Origin: Bacteroidia bacterium
Lineage (GTDB): Bacteria; Bacteroidota; Bacteroidia; J057; JADKCL01
Assembly: GCA_020635905.1 (NCBI GenBank)
Contig: JACJYV010000005.1
Span: 186,001-250,000 of the forward strand
Direction of reading: 5' to 3'
Length of the DNA: 64,000 nucleotides
Below, one piece after another: positions 54,205 through 63,691 of the stretch (its first letter is position 1; the number at the start of each line of letters is the position of its first letter). The notes beneath the pieces were generated by a model that saw only the letters and a program-made list of their open reading frames with translations, had not been told where the DNA came from and searched no databases. The translations under genes and the position numbers were made by a program.

Positions 54205-55023
54205 TCAGGGGGTCAATCTTGAGAAAACCACTGCCAGGGTTCCAATACTTACCAAAATCGAGAGGAGACTGGTGTACGGAGTCACGGCTTCGGCCACAAG
54301 GGCGATACTGCGTGGTTCGATATAGATGATGTCCTTGTCCTGAAGAATCATTTCGCTTGCCGAAAGCGAACTCTCCTTGGTTAGGTTAAAAATTATTAAT
54401 TCCCGCTCACCATTCGACTTTTGCCGAATGATTTTGATGTTTTTCTTTTTTCCAAATTTGGTGATGCCGCCTGCTTTGGCGATCATTTCGATCAGGGTTA
54501 CGCGCTGACGATTGAGTTCGTACAAACCAGGCGTGGCCACTTCACCCAACACGGAAACCGTCCGGCTGAGGATAGATACGTCGATGACGGGATTCTGGAT
54601 TTGTACGCTGTACAGCTTTTCCAGCTTGGCCGAGGCTTCCATGCGGGTATAACCCAAAAGCTTGACCCGCCCAATGATGGGCAAAACCACCTCGCCGTTG
54701 CGGTCCACCAGAAAGCTCAGTTCCTGCCCCTGGGTCGCAGACCCGGCAATGGTTACCCCGCTTTCCAGATCAAAATTATTGAGGAAGCGTACCGCAATGC
54801 GGTCGTCTGTCGCAATCACGTGGTCTGGCGGATTGGAAGAACCAATGTTGTCGCCATTCACATGATAGACAGGAATTCCCTTGATTTTGAGCTTTTCTTC
54901 GGTTTTGAAAAGAATGGATTTGTTTTTGTAGGAACAGCCTCCAAGTAATATTATCCCGGAAATCATCACCCACAACCAACCAGCAACATGTATTTTTCTC
55001 TCAATCTTCAACTCTGCGATCAT
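54205..55023 (-). CDS. wza: Wza-like polysaccharide export outer-membrane lipoprotein
   Basis: A 272-residue lipoprotein of the SLBB/Poly_export type. The lipobox is ILLGGC with Cys 30. The Poly_export domain carries AVRFLNNFDLESGVTIAGS and FLVDRNGEVVLPIIGRVKLLGYTRMEA; one SLBB unit follows (SVLGEVATPGLYELNRQRVTLIEMIAKAGG). A C-terminal helix (EAVTPYTSLLSILVSIGTLAVVFS) is longer than in Escherichia coli Wza and may anchor it. It opens the wza-wzc-cpsB operon behind a clear promoter. Confidence 0.94.
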   Translation of the reverse strand: MIAELKIERKIHVAGWLWVMISGIILLGGCSYKNKSILFKTEEKLKIKGIPVYHVNGDNIGSSNPPDHVIATDDRIAVRFLNNFDLESGVTIAGSATQGQELSFLVDRNGEVVLPIIGRVKLLGYTRMEASAKLEKLYSVQIQNPVIDVSILSRTVSVLGEVATPGLYELNRQRVTLIEMIAKAGGITKFGKKKNIKIIRQKSNGERELIIFNLTKESSLSASEMILQDKDIIYIEPRSIALVAEAVTPYTSLLSILVSIGTLAVVFSRLTP

Positions 55024-55051
55024 TCAAATCTGTCGTCTTTTCACAATCCTG

Positions 55052-55059
55052 CAAATATA
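55052..55059 (-). promoter_or_regulatory. Bacteroidota -7 box before wza
   Basis: The minus strand has TATATTTG 28 bases upstream of the wza ATG, a perfect TAnnTTTG. No exact TTG is at the expected -33 distance (a GTTAAAG lies near), so the promoter may be activator dependent. Confidence 0.55.
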
Positions 55060-55232
55060 GATAAAATATTCCGAAGGGACTTTAACCTAATTTTATCCAA
55101 ATCTCCGCCCCCCTTTTCCTGAAAAACTCTTTTCAAAGCCCAGGAAAGGGGAAGCAGAGAGCGCCTGCAGCGGCGTGGCAATCAGAAGGGAAGATTCCCC
55201 TCTGTTTGAAGGCAAAAAAATGGACTCAATGT

Positions 55233-55733
55233 TCAGTTGAACATGAGGTAGGGTTTCCATTCATCGTCAAGCGATCCGGCAAAATCACGCAGATAAACGA
55301 TGAAACTGGGGCGAAAAGGCTTCATTTTCAAAACCATTTCGGCTTCCTCGGGGGTGCGGTCACCCTTGAGGCTGTTGCATCTGCCACAGGCAGTTACGAG
55401 GTTGTGCCAGGAATCGCGGCCTCCCCTTGATTTGGGCAGTACGTGATCCAGGGTAAGGCCATCGCGGTTGCCGCAGTAAGCGCAGCAAAATCCATCCCTT
55501 TTGTAAATGTTGTGGCGCGAAAGGGCCACGTTGCGGTAGGGGATTTTGATGTAACGAAACAACCTGATGATGGAGGGACAATCAAACACCTGGCGCACAC
55601 TGCGTAATTTGCGGGTTGGATTGTCGCACACCATTTCAGCCTTGTCAAGCAGCAAGAGAACGAAGGCCCGCTCAACCGAGCAGACACTGATGGCCTGATA
55701 ATCCTGATTCAGAACCAAAACTCTGGAGCTCAT
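55233..55733 (-). CDS. HNH endonuclease
   Basis: A 166-residue protein with an HNH/zinc-finger core: CCAYCGNRDGLTLDHVLPKSRGG followed by HNLVTACGRCNSLKG, with two CxxC knuckles that bind structural zinc and the DH catalytic pair. The N-terminal VLVLNQDYQAISVCSVERAF is typical of the widespread Bacteroidota/cyanobacterial family found as a standalone gene. Its cellular role is unknown. There is no neighbouring recombinase or phage gene. It sits 10 bases downstream of the peptidase gene, likely one operon. Confidence 0.94.
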   Translation of the reverse strand: MSSRVLVLNQDYQAISVCSVERAFVLLLLDKAEMVCDNPTRKLRSVRQVFDCPSIIRLFRYIKIPYRNVALSRHNIYKRDGFCCAYCGNRDGLTLDHVLPKSRGGRDSWHNLVTACGRCNSLKGDRTPEEAEMVLKMKPFRPSFIVYLRDFAGSLDDEWKPYLMFN

Positions 55734-55743
55734 AATTTCTTGG

Positions 55744-56544
55744 TCATTTGGTTAGATAACGTCTGATACTTACCAATTTATGCTTGGCTTCGGTTTTTAT
55801 TTCAGCTGATTCAATATATCCATCCACAATTTCATCTTCCCTGACAAAGCCCGAGGCATGAATCACCCGGTTGTCGCCTGAGAAAATTCCCACGTGAGAA
55901 ATTTTATCCCCTCCTTTGGAGAAAAACAGGAGATCTCCCCTGAATCTGTCCTCCCAGGTTGCTTCCACCCCACCCAGAGCCTGTTGAGAGGAGTCTCTGG
56001 GAATGCTGATTCCGCACAGGCGGTAAGCCATCTGGGTCAGGCCTGAGCAATCAATCCCCAAAGGAGTTTTACCTCCCCAGAGATAGGGTGCGCCCAGATA
56101 AGCCCGGGCTTCTGCCACCACATATCCCGAATAATCGGGATATAAAGGCCCAAAGAGATCAGATTCAGGCGGTGGCACCGGCAGCGGACCAGGCCACAGT
56201 TCCTTGCCCTCCTCTCCTGTGATCATGGGATACTGAGACCCTTTCACCAGGCGATGATGGTAGGTCCAGACACCCCTTTTTTCCTTGAAGGAGATATAAT
56301 CTTCTAAAACGTAACCAAAACCAGTAATTGCGGCAACCCATTTCCCTTCCACAGGAAGGGCCTGCTTTACATCCATCCAGCCTTCGTAGCCATCATTGAC
56401 CAATCTGACCCGGACCCAGCTACCGGCCTTTTCCAATACGGTCAGTAATTCGCCGAACAAGGCTTGTGAAACCATTTCGCTTGCGTCGCGCGACTCTGCC
56501 CGCAAGGAGGCGATCGAAACACCAATGATGTGGGTTGCTTCCAT
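55744..56544 (-). CDS. NlpC/P60 (C40) peptidoglycan endopeptidase
   Basis: A 266-residue peptidase. SH3-like N-terminal region (ASEMVSQALFGELLTVLEKAGSW), then the catalytic domain with Cys in GIDCSGLTQMAYRL and His in SHVGIFSGDNRVIHASG. It cleaves peptidoglycan peptides, probably gamma-D-glutamyl-meso-DAP bonds. No signal peptide is evident, so the site of action (cytoplasmic recycling or export by another route) is unclear. It is followed by the HNH gene. Confidence 0.92.
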   Translation of the reverse strand: MEATHIIGVSIASLRAESRDASEMVSQALFGELLTVLEKAGSWVRVRLVNDGYEGWMDVKQALPVEGKWVAAITGFGYVLEDYISFKEKRGVWTYHHRLVKGSQYPMITGEEGKELWPGPLPVPPPESDLFGPLYPDYSGYVVAEARAYLGAPYLWGGKTPLGIDCSGLTQMAYRLCGISIPRDSSQQALGGVEATWEDRFRGDLLFFSKGGDKISHVGIFSGDNRVIHASGFVREDEIVDGYIESAEIKTEAKHKLVSIRRYLTK

Positions 56545-56742
56545 AGATAACGTTATTTCAAATGACCGGAAAAACCAGTCCTGCCCCCTTTTTGGAGGTT
56601 TGGCATAAAAATAACGGAATCAGTGATGAAAACCTTTCAGGTTTTCAACAACCCAACTGTTGAATGTGCAAGCTTTTGGAAAAAATATACGTCAAACCCT
56701 GTTTATCTGACGTACTGAATTTTTATTGATCGAAACCCGGCC

Positions 56743-57408
56743 TCAATGGCCTTCTGGAGCTGTATTCGCGGGTTCCTCATAAGTGGAAACCAACTCCCTG
56801 AACAGTACTTTGCCCCGATTGAAGCGAACTGAATCAAAGGCAGTGTAAACCAGACCCACGAAATAGTCGTTCTGTTCGAGATAGGACCACGCCATGTAGC
56901 GCCTGGGGCGGGTAATGGAATCGTTTTCCTTATATTCAGGGGTTCTGAGGTCCATGTAATGGGCTTTTTTGCCTGAATAGGTATCCAGGTACTCGGGAGG
57001 AGTGGTGATCTCGCCTCCGCGGTCAGAATCCACAAACTGGGCCTGAAGCCACATGAACAAACTGTCAGAAGTGGAGCACCAGGGATTGCGGCGGTAGATG
57101 TATTCAGCCCGGATGTGGGGCGAACTGAGCCCGACTTCCATATCGTTGAGGAACCAGTAGGCCACCTGTCCGTTCTGGGGCAGGTTATTGATCCCGTTTC
57201 TCCAGGGAAGGCTGTCCAGGGGCACTTCATTCAGTCCGTCGATTTCGCGCACTGCAAATTTCACGTAGTACTGATCGTAGTAGTAACGGGCCCTTTTGTC
57301 GTTTTTGGAAAGGTTTACCTTGGAAGTATTCGACTTGCAGGCAAACAGCAAAAGCAAAGCCAGCAGGGGAATTCCCACCCAATAACGATATGTTTTGTTG
57401 TGTAACAT
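56743..57408 (-). CDS. Hypothetical lipoprotein
   Basis: A 221-residue lipoprotein starting at MLHNKTYRYWVGIPLLALLLLFAC, with the lipobox Cys at 24. The mature protein is rich in Tyr and Arg near its start (KRARYYYDQYYVKFAVREIDG) and has no recognised domain. An in-frame ATG upstream (57444) would give a longer non-standard signal, so 57408 is preferred. It is isolated, with gene-free spacers on both sides. Confidence 0.78.
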   Translation of the reverse strand: MLHNKTYRYWVGIPLLALLLLFACKSNTSKVNLSKNDKRARYYYDQYYVKFAVREIDGLNEVPLDSLPWRNGINNLPQNGQVAYWFLNDMEVGLSSPHIRAEYIYRRNPWCSTSDSLFMWLQAQFVDSDRGGEITTPPEYLDTYSGKKAHYMDLRTPEYKENDSITRPRRYMAWSYLEQNDYFVGLVYTAFDSVRFNRGKVLFRELVSTYEEPANTAPEGH

Positions 57409-57503
57409 CTGGGCAAAAATAAGAATCCTATTTGAAAAAGACATATTCCCTGCGGATAAAGATGATTTTCCCGCCCGAACGGAGGAAAGTGCAGGTTAAT
57501 TGG

Positions 57504-57533
57504 TTTACAGTTTACGGTTTACGGTTACAGTTT
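57504..57533. repeat. GTAAACC-type intergenic microrepeat
   Basis: The sequence TTTACAGTTTACGGTTTACGGTTACAG is the reverse complement of the GTAAACCGTAAACCGTAAACTG word at 12282-12308; both lie just beyond a glycan-type or kinase gene end. Confidence 0.6.
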
Positions 57534-57556
57534 CCCGTCTGATTAAGAACGGTTGA

Positions 57557-58435
57557 CTAAGCAAAGTGGCGAAGAATTTCCGTTACCTGACTGACATAGC
57601 CGACGCCAAACAGGTTGACATGGACCAGGATGGGATAGAGATTGAACAAATCCACACGTTGCTGCCAGCCGGACTGCAGGGGCCAGGTTTCGTGGTAGGC
57701 CTGGTAAAAATCGGGGGGAAATCCGCCAAACAGTTGGGTAAAAGCGATTTCCGCTTCGCGGTGCCCGTAGTACACAGCCGGATCGAAAATGGCCGCCGTG
57801 CCGTCTGGCCCGGTCATGAAATTGCCCGACCAAAGGTCGCCATGCAGCAGGGAGGGCGGCTCGGCCGGCATCAGATCCTGCAGGCGGCTGAACAGCCGCT
57901 CAAATTGCTGGTTGATTTCCCTGGAAATCAATCCCCGATCCCTGGCCAGAGCCAGCTGGGGTTGCAGGCGCTGCCCAATGAAAAAATCCACCCAGCTTTC
58001 AGTCGGGGCGTTGCGCTGTTCCAGCGAACCAATGAAATTGTCGTGGTCCAGGCCATATTTTACCTCTGTGACCTGGTGCTGCAAAGCAAGCTGGCGACCG
58101 AAATCCCCGAAAAAATCTGCCTTGCGGGGAGCGGTTTCGATAAATTCAATCAGGGCGAAGGCGTGACCCGGGGTATTTCCCGTGAAAAGGGCCCGGGGCA
58201 CAAAAAGCGGGCTTTTTTCCCGCAATATTCCGAGGCCTCTGGCCTCGGCTTCAAAATTGGGCAAAGCCCGTGCATAATTATACTTCAGAAAAAACAGTCC
58301 CAAATTGGTTTCCAGTCTGCATCCATGGTGAATACAGCCGCCTGAAACGGGTCTGGATCCCTGTACTTTGACCGCACGACCCCAGACTTGCGAAAGGCGT
58401 CTTTCGACCTCAATCGTGACTTCCGTGGGAATCAA
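57557..58435 (-). CDS. Fructosamine kinase family protein
   Basis: A 292-residue enzyme of the fructosamine-3-kinase/aminoglycoside kinase fold. It has FFLKYNYARALPNFEAEARGL, the catalytic loop PSLLHGDLWSGNFMTGPDG and FDPAVYYGHREAEIAFTQLFGGFP, diagnostic for FN3K. It phosphorylates ketosamine adducts on proteins or small molecules, a step of deglycation. The stop of the tyrosine phosphatase gene overlaps its start by 4 bases; LMW-PTPs often accompany FN3K genes. Confidence 0.94.
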   Translation of the reverse strand: MIPTEVTIEVERRLSQVWGRAVKVQGSRPVSGGCIHHGCRLETNLGLFFLKYNYARALPNFEAEARGLGILREKSPLFVPRALFTGNTPGHAFALIEFIETAPRKADFFGDFGRQLALQHQVTEVKYGLDHDNFIGSLEQRNAPTESWVDFFIGQRLQPQLALARDRGLISREINQQFERLFSRLQDLMPAEPPSLLHGDLWSGNFMTGPDGTAAIFDPAVYYGHREAEIAFTQLFGGFPPDFYQAYHETWPLQSGWQQRVDLFNLYPILVHVNLFGVGYVSQVTEILRHFA

Positions 58436-58911
58436 AATCCGTACTTTTCCCTGATTTCATCCAGCAAATTACTGCAGCATTCCAGCAAAATCTGGTACAC
58501 TTCCTCAAATCCGTCCGCGCTGCTCCAGTACGGATCGGGCACATCCGGGCTGTCTGCATCCTCTTCCCATTCCCGCATCAGCTTGAAAACGGTGGTGGCC
58601 GCAGGCTTTCCAATGTCGAGCAGGTTCCTGCGATTGGATTTATCCATGGGAATGACGTAGTCAAATTCAGCAAAATCTTTCTGGCGAAACTGCCTGCCGC
58701 GTGAATCCAGGATGATCCCGTGGCTGGCCGCGGTTTGTCGCATGCGGTGATCGGGCAATTCTCCAATGTGGTAGTTGGAGGTGGCAGCAGAATCAATTAC
58801 AAAATGTTCGCTGATGCTGGCCTCTTCCACCAGATGTTTGAACAGGCCTTCGGCCATGGGGGAGCGGCAAATGTTGCCGAGACACACGAAGAGTACTTTG
58901 ACTTTTTGCAT
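58432..58911 (-). CDS. Low-molecular-weight protein tyrosine phosphatase
   Basis: A 159-residue cytoplasmic phosphatase with the P-loop VCLGNICRS (C10, R16) and the acid loop VPDPYWSSADGFEE. It removes phosphate from tyrosine-type or small substrates. Proposed partner: the fructosamine kinase, with which it overlaps by 4 bases; LMW-PTPs in such pairs may dephosphorylate fructosamine 6-phosphates. Confidence 0.95.
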   Translation of the reverse strand: MQKVKVLFVCLGNICRSPMAEGLFKHLVEEASISEHFVIDSAATSNYHIGELPDHRMRQTAASHGIILDSRGRQFRQKDFAEFDYVIPMDKSNRRNLLDIGKPAATTVFKLMREWEEDADSPDVPDPYWSSADGFEEVYQILLECCSNLLDEIREKYGF

Positions 58912-58980
58912 GCCGTCAAGTTAAAAATTTTGGAGAATTTTCTTCAATTCACCCCAATCAGACAGAAAAGAAATGAATTC

Positions 58981-59871
58981 TTACTTGAAAATAGGCCTCC
59001 AAACAAACACCCCACTCAGGGTTTTGCGGATGGCGAGGTATTCCCGCAGATCCTGCTGATAGACCAGTTTGTCATAAAGACTCGAGGCGTGGGTAAGTTT
59101 CACTTCGCCGTCCACCACAGAAATGATGCCCGTATGTGACACGTCCAGACCTTCCTGCTGGGCACCAAAAGCGATGATATCGCCCGTTTTGGCCAGAGGC
59201 AGGTAATCTGAGACGTTTTTCAGCGGGTAATAATAATTGGGAGATTCTGAGAGAATCTTTTCCAGGGATTTCATCCGTTTGTAATACTCTTTGGAGTAGG
59301 AATCGCCCTGATTTTCAGTCAGATAATTGATTTTCTTTTTGAAGGGAACTCCGTTGGCAATGCCCACATTGAAGACCATCTGGTTGTGCTCCATGATCTG
59401 CATGGCCTGGGTAAAGTAGTGGATGCGGTACTGAATGCCACAATTTTCGCCGCCAAAGTAACGGATACGGTCCAGATTGCGGGCAAATACCTGAAAGGGA
59501 TCAGGATAATTGGTTTTGCCAGACTGGTACTGGAAAATGGTATTCACCAGCGCCCAATAGGACTCCACAAAGGTAACGCAGTCAAAGGAGGTGAAATTGA
59601 CCAGGGTCTGGTCTGATTTGCAGTTGGTGCCGCCCGTGCCGTAAGGAAGATTGGCAAAATATGGCAGCAATTCGTCGGTCAGTTGCTCGTAAAAGAAGTA
59701 GCCACGGTCACGACCGCGGTTGAATAAATGCATGAACTGGGTGCGGGAGTCGCCGACGATGTGGAATTTACCATCATAACTGCCGGTTTTATTCTCTTCT
59801 TTGTCATTTCCGGGAACGGAAAATCCACTCAAAATGAGAAATACAAAAGCAAGGGGGAGCAATTTTTTCAT
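58981..59871 (-). CDS. DUF1460 family amidase-like exported protein
   Basis: A 296-residue protein of the N-acetylmuramoyl-L-alanine amidase-like DUF1460 family (NlpC/P60-related). The signal peptide is MKKLLPLAFVFLILSGFSV. The probable catalytic Cys is in NFTSFDCVTFVES and the His in GLDVSHTGIIS, in the fold order expected. It likely trims cell wall peptides in the periplasm. It is monocistronic, with no obvious partner. Confidence 0.9.
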   Translation of the reverse strand: MKKLLPLAFVFLILSGFSVPGNDKEENKTGSYDGKFHIVGDSRTQFMHLFNRGRDRGYFFYEQLTDELLPYFANLPYGTGGTNCKSDQTLVNFTSFDCVTFVESYWALVNTIFQYQSGKTNYPDPFQVFARNLDRIRYFGGENCGIQYRIHYFTQAMQIMEHNQMVFNVGIANGVPFKKKINYLTENQGDSYSKEYYKRMKSLEKILSESPNYYYPLKNVSDYLPLAKTGDIIAFGAQQEGLDVSHTGIISVVDGEVKLTHASSLYDKLVYQQDLREYLAIRKTLSGVFVWRPIFK

Positions 59872-60029
59872 GGTGCCTGCAGCAATCCTTTTTTCAGAAG
59901 GAGAGTGAAATTAATAAAATTCTCAGATTTCCACAAGGGGAGGTTGATTACTTTTTTGTGAAAAAAAGGGCCTCTGTTAGCTTAACGGGCAAATTGTAAA
60001 AGGTTACTCCTTAAAAAGCAAAATTTGAC

Positions 60030-62238
60030 CTAAATGGCGAACCAGTAATTGAGTTTGAAGACAATAGCGCGGTTTCTGACTTTGAAATCTCCTGACCCGT
60101 AGTTTTCTGTAAGCACGATAAACAGGTCAGACATGGGTTTGAAGCGCCATTGAAAGCGGGCGTTGATGTTGAAGTTGCCGGCCTGGGTATTGAACTGGAA
60201 GAAGGTGGTGAGGAAAATATTTTTGGTAAATGAAAAGTCAAAACGGGGACTGATCAGAGAAAGAGACGCCGTACTGTAGGGAGCGGGCAGTTGGATGCGG
60301 TTGTGCTCAAATGCGAGGGAAAATATGGCCCAGGGCTGCACGCGGTATTGAACTTCGCCGCTGAGACCGAGGCGGGTGCCGTTATAATAGGTACCAAAAT
60401 TGAAATTGCCTGAGTACACCAGGCGCTTGCGAAAGTCTGAGCTGTAGCTCAGATTTCCGTTCCTGAAGCGATAGCCCACGCTGTCAGGTAAGGGCGTACC
60501 GCCCGAACGGGCGGGATCAAATTCATTTTGCAGGAAAATATACCAGTCTGTAAAGGTGCCCTCAATGTAAATCCTGTTTTGAAAACTGAACTGATAACCC
60601 ACCTGAGCCTGATTTTCGACCAGTTTGAAGCGGGAATTGTCAAAATAATTGCTCAGGTAGAGGATGGGACCGTGGTTGTTGATCAGCTTATTTTTCTTCG
60701 GGAAAAAGCGAAACCAGGCCCCGGGCTCGAAACGGAAATAATTGGTGCGGGGCACATAGCCCACTTCAGCGTTATAGTTTTTGTGGACCCACTCGTGGTT
60801 GTACATGAGGGTCATGTGGTTGTCCTGGTACATGAGCCAGACCGCCTGAGCAGGGCCGTTTTTGTACACGTACTCTTTGGAACCATCGGGATTGCTGCGC
60901 ACGGAATCCACGCTGAAATTGTGGTGATAAAAGATCTTGCCGCGGATTTTGTTGCTGGCCGAATAAATGTTGTAATCGAGCCCCGCGGTGGTGTTGTAAT
61001 CCTGAAAATTGGGCTTGCTGCCCTCAAATCCTATACGATTGACCAGAATGCCGCCCAGATTGGATCGGCCAAACATCTGCCGCTGGAAAGCGGCCACGGT
61101 GTAATTCTGGCCTTCCTGGCCGACCGGAACGCCGCCTTCCGTTTGCATATTCATCAGGCCGATGCGCCACTTCTCCGTGAGCTTGCCGCTGAGCCGCAAC
61201 CCGCCCAGGATGGGCACCTGCTGCCCGCTGCTGAGGCCGATGCGGCGGGAAAGAAGGACGAATACGGGAAAAGCCAAAATTGGCGAAGAGGTCGCTGTTT
61301 TCGATGAAAAACTGCCTTCTTTCGGGAAAAAACAACTCAAAACGATCCAGATTGGTGACCTGACGATCCACCTCGATCTGGGAAAAGTCTGGATTGACGG
61401 TAACGTCAAGGTTCAGGGAGGGCGTGACCACCACTTTGGCGTCAAAACCCGCGTTGTAGCGGTAATCTGTGCGGGGAATGGTATAATTTGAGCTGAGACC
61501 GCCTGAAATGTAAGGTATGATGGCAATGTTGGCGCCCGTTTTGGGCGGGGGATTGTCCCAGTTGAGGCGGCCGGTAAAAGCCAGGGTAGCGATGTTGTAA
61601 TTGAGGGCCACAGGCACCCAGGCCGAGCCTTCGTTGGCTTTGAGGTTGTTGCGGGAAAAATTGATGCGCCAGCGATTCAGATCCTGTTTGTAGCGCAGGG
61701 TTTTAAAAGGAATGGCCATTTCCACTACCCAGCGGTCGGCGTGGTGGGTGACTTTGGAGAACCATTTATTGTCCCAGGCAGTGGTAACGCCGAAACCGCC
61801 ACCGTTTTCGATCAGGCCCTCGCGCTGGGCGCCGAGGGGATTGACGGAAAAGGAGAATCCGTTGGTATTGTCGTTGAAGGGATCAATGTAAACCGCGAAG
61901 GCATCGCTGATGGGGTAGGAATAGTCGCGCTTGAGCGACTGAATCACGTAATGACCCGAGTCTGGATCGAGACAAATGGCGCCAACATAAAAATAGACGT
62001 CGTCGTAGGTGACCATGACCTGGGTCTGGATTTTGGCAAAGGAGGTGTCGTAAGGAAAGGTCTGGAAAAAGTTGGTGGCAGTGTCGGCCTCCTTCCAGGC
62101 GGGCTCGTCGAGGAGTCCGTCGAGGGTGAGGTGGGAGGTGGATTTACGGATATTGAGCTGCCAGGCTTCGTTTTCCTGGCCGAAGGAAGGCAGGGAACAA
62201 AGCAGGGAAATGAAGCAAAAAGGAGAGCGCTTGCTCAA
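60030..62238 (-). pseudogene. DUF5916/CBM9-like protein, frameshifted
   Basis: An N-terminal part (signal peptide CFISLLCSLPSFGQ; CBM9-type WQLNIRKSTSHLTLDGLLDEPAW; FAVYIDPFNDNTNGFSFSVNP) runs in one frame from 62238 to about 61250, and the beta-barrel part (RRIGLSSGQQVPILGGLRLSG onward, ending FKLNYWFAI) continues in another. At FSRIRPSFPPH the normal family text would be close to PFFSRRIGL, so a +1 shift is needed near 61246-61262. Joined, about 735 residues, the normal family length. Either a true mutation or a sequencing error; the function is probable outer-membrane glycan handling. Confidence 0.75.
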
Positions 62239-62948
62239 TGTGATCTGATATGGGTGAATTTACCGAAAGCCAAAATAACCTTTTCCCGGGAAATTTTGTT
62301 TGGGTGGTGGAATTTGGTGGAATTTGTCGGGTGGAGTGCTTGCTTTGAGTGTCAATTTCAGGAAAAACAGGTTGAAAGGGTTTGTATCGCAAAGTGCGCT
62401 AAGATTTTTGGACCCTCCCGAATGCTTTCAGGATTCCGTTGGCTGAGGTGGCAAAGAACGCTAAGCAAGCCTTTTTAAATACGTTTTGTCTTTGGGATCC
62501 CGAAAGCTTTCGGGATTGCTCCCTTCAACCCACAAAACGCGGAAAACAACCCCTTTGCGATCCCGGATAGCTATCGGGATTGCGTGACCTTTAAACCCTT
62601 AAGTTGACGCACATGCGGTAGCAATCGGCATCGCTAAGCTGGACGTTTTATTTGCATTTTGTCTTTGCGATCCCGCTTTCAATGGCTGGCGGGGGACCTC
62701 TGAGCTGTGGGGATGAGGGCAGACGGCGGCGCTTTTGGCCGGCTGCCCGGAGAAGGGAGGGTTGGTGCGAACAGATCACAGGACCCCGCCAGCCTGTTTT
62801 CATGTTTTTTGCGCAGCAAAACGGGTTTCAGTTCCCGCCAGGGCCAATCAGATATTTTTTCCCAAAACCCCAACTCACCCGTTACTAAAGAAGGATCAGA
62901 AGAAACAGCTTTCGTTTGGTGGGTTGAAATGCTTTCAGGGCAAAATTG
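62239..62948. other. Repeat-rich intergenic region
   Basis: Nothing coding is convincing. It holds palindromes ATCCCGAAAGCTTTCGGGAT (62497-62516) and TCCCGGATAGCTATCGGGA (62561-62579), and three copies of a TTTTGTCTTTGxGATCCCG word (about 62483, 62551 and 62656), suggesting a repeated unit. A promoter (62949-62956) lies at the right end. Confidence 0.5.
62480..62670. repeat. CCCGA...TCGGG palindromic intergenic repeats
   Basis: Two stem-loops (62497-62516 and 62560-62580) with near-identical arms are followed by a related partial word near 62660. The same arm family appears as CCCGAAAACATTCGGG at 12109-12124. Such palindromes resemble bacterial REP-like elements. Confidence 0.5.
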
Positions 62949-62956
62949 TATATTTG
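62949..62956 (+). promoter_or_regulatory. Bacteroidota -7 box, possibly for a leaderless transcript
   Basis: A perfect TATATTTG is 22 bases beyond a TTG (62924-62926), slightly over the usual 19-21 spacing. The GTG chosen for the next gene begins 4 bases later, so the message would have almost no leader. Confidence 0.45.
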
Positions 62957-62959
62957 AAT

Positions 62960-63502
62960 GTGGACGAACCCAGAACATACTACCTTGCGGGCGAACGCCT
63001 TTACCTGCGCGAACTGCGCCCTGAAGATGCGGCCGGAAATTATCTGGCCTGGATGAATGATCCTGAAATTACCCAATTTCTGGAAAGCCGTTTCAGGTCG
63101 TACACAGAGCAGGATTTGCTGGACTACATTGAGGTGACCAGCCAGGACCCCAATTCTTACCCCATGGCGATCTGTCAGAGTGTGGACGGCAGGCATGTGG
63201 GCAATATCAAACTGGGGCCTGTGAATACGATTCACCGTCATGGCGACATTGGGATCATCATCGGGGAGCGGGATTGCTGGGGCAAGGGCTATGCGACGGA
63301 GGCCATTCGGCTGCTGGTGGATTTTGCGTTTGAGGAGCTGGGTCTGCACAAGGTCACGGCGGGTTGCTACAGCGATAATCCGGGCTCGGCGAAGGCTTTT
63401 TTGAAGGCGGGTTTTGTGGAAGAGGGGGTGAAAAAGGAACAATATTTGAGTAATGGGGTGTATGTGGATGGGATTTTGCTGGGCATGGTGAACGGGGGAT
63501 GA
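62960..63502 (+). CDS. GNAT family N-acetyltransferase
   Basis: A 180-residue acetyltransferase: LAGERLYLRELRPEDAAGNYL opens the fold, and GERDCWGKGYATEAIRLLV with VTAGCYSDNPGSAKAFLKAGF are the acetyl-CoA and C-terminal signatures of the RimJ/RimL type. No ATG is in the first part; GTG at 62960 gives the normal length, and TTG at 62954 is the alternative. The long ATG frame to 62735 would cover repeat DNA and is improbable. It may acetylate a ribosomal protein, sugar amine or antibiotic. Confidence 0.88.
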   Translation: MDEPRTYYLAGERLYLRELRPEDAAGNYLAWMNDPEITQFLESRFRSYTEQDLLDYIEVTSQDPNSYPMAICQSVDGRHVGNIKLGPVNTIHRHGDIGIIIGERDCWGKGYATEAIRLLVDFAFEELGLHKVTAGCYSDNPGSAKAFLKAGFVEEGVKKEQYLSNGVYVDGILLGMVNGG

Positions 63503-63691
63503 GTGGGGTTTTAACACAGAGGACACCGAGGTCTTATGAGTTCACGGAGATTTTTTGATTGAAAGCTTCCGCTTTGGGGGTGGGTTTCAACACAAAGGCA
63601 CGAAGATCTCAAAGGCTCTTGGTGTATTAAATGCTTCCGCTGTTCTGGCGGGGCTGAATGCAGACAGCTGAACGCTTGCAACTAAAAAAAT
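63503..63691. other. Intergenic region with CACAAAGG-type words
   Basis: It includes TTAACACAGAGGACACCGAGGTC (63513) and TTCAACACAAAGGCACGAAGATC (63587), the word type also seen on the other strand at 26203-26226. No gene is seen. Confidence 0.5.
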
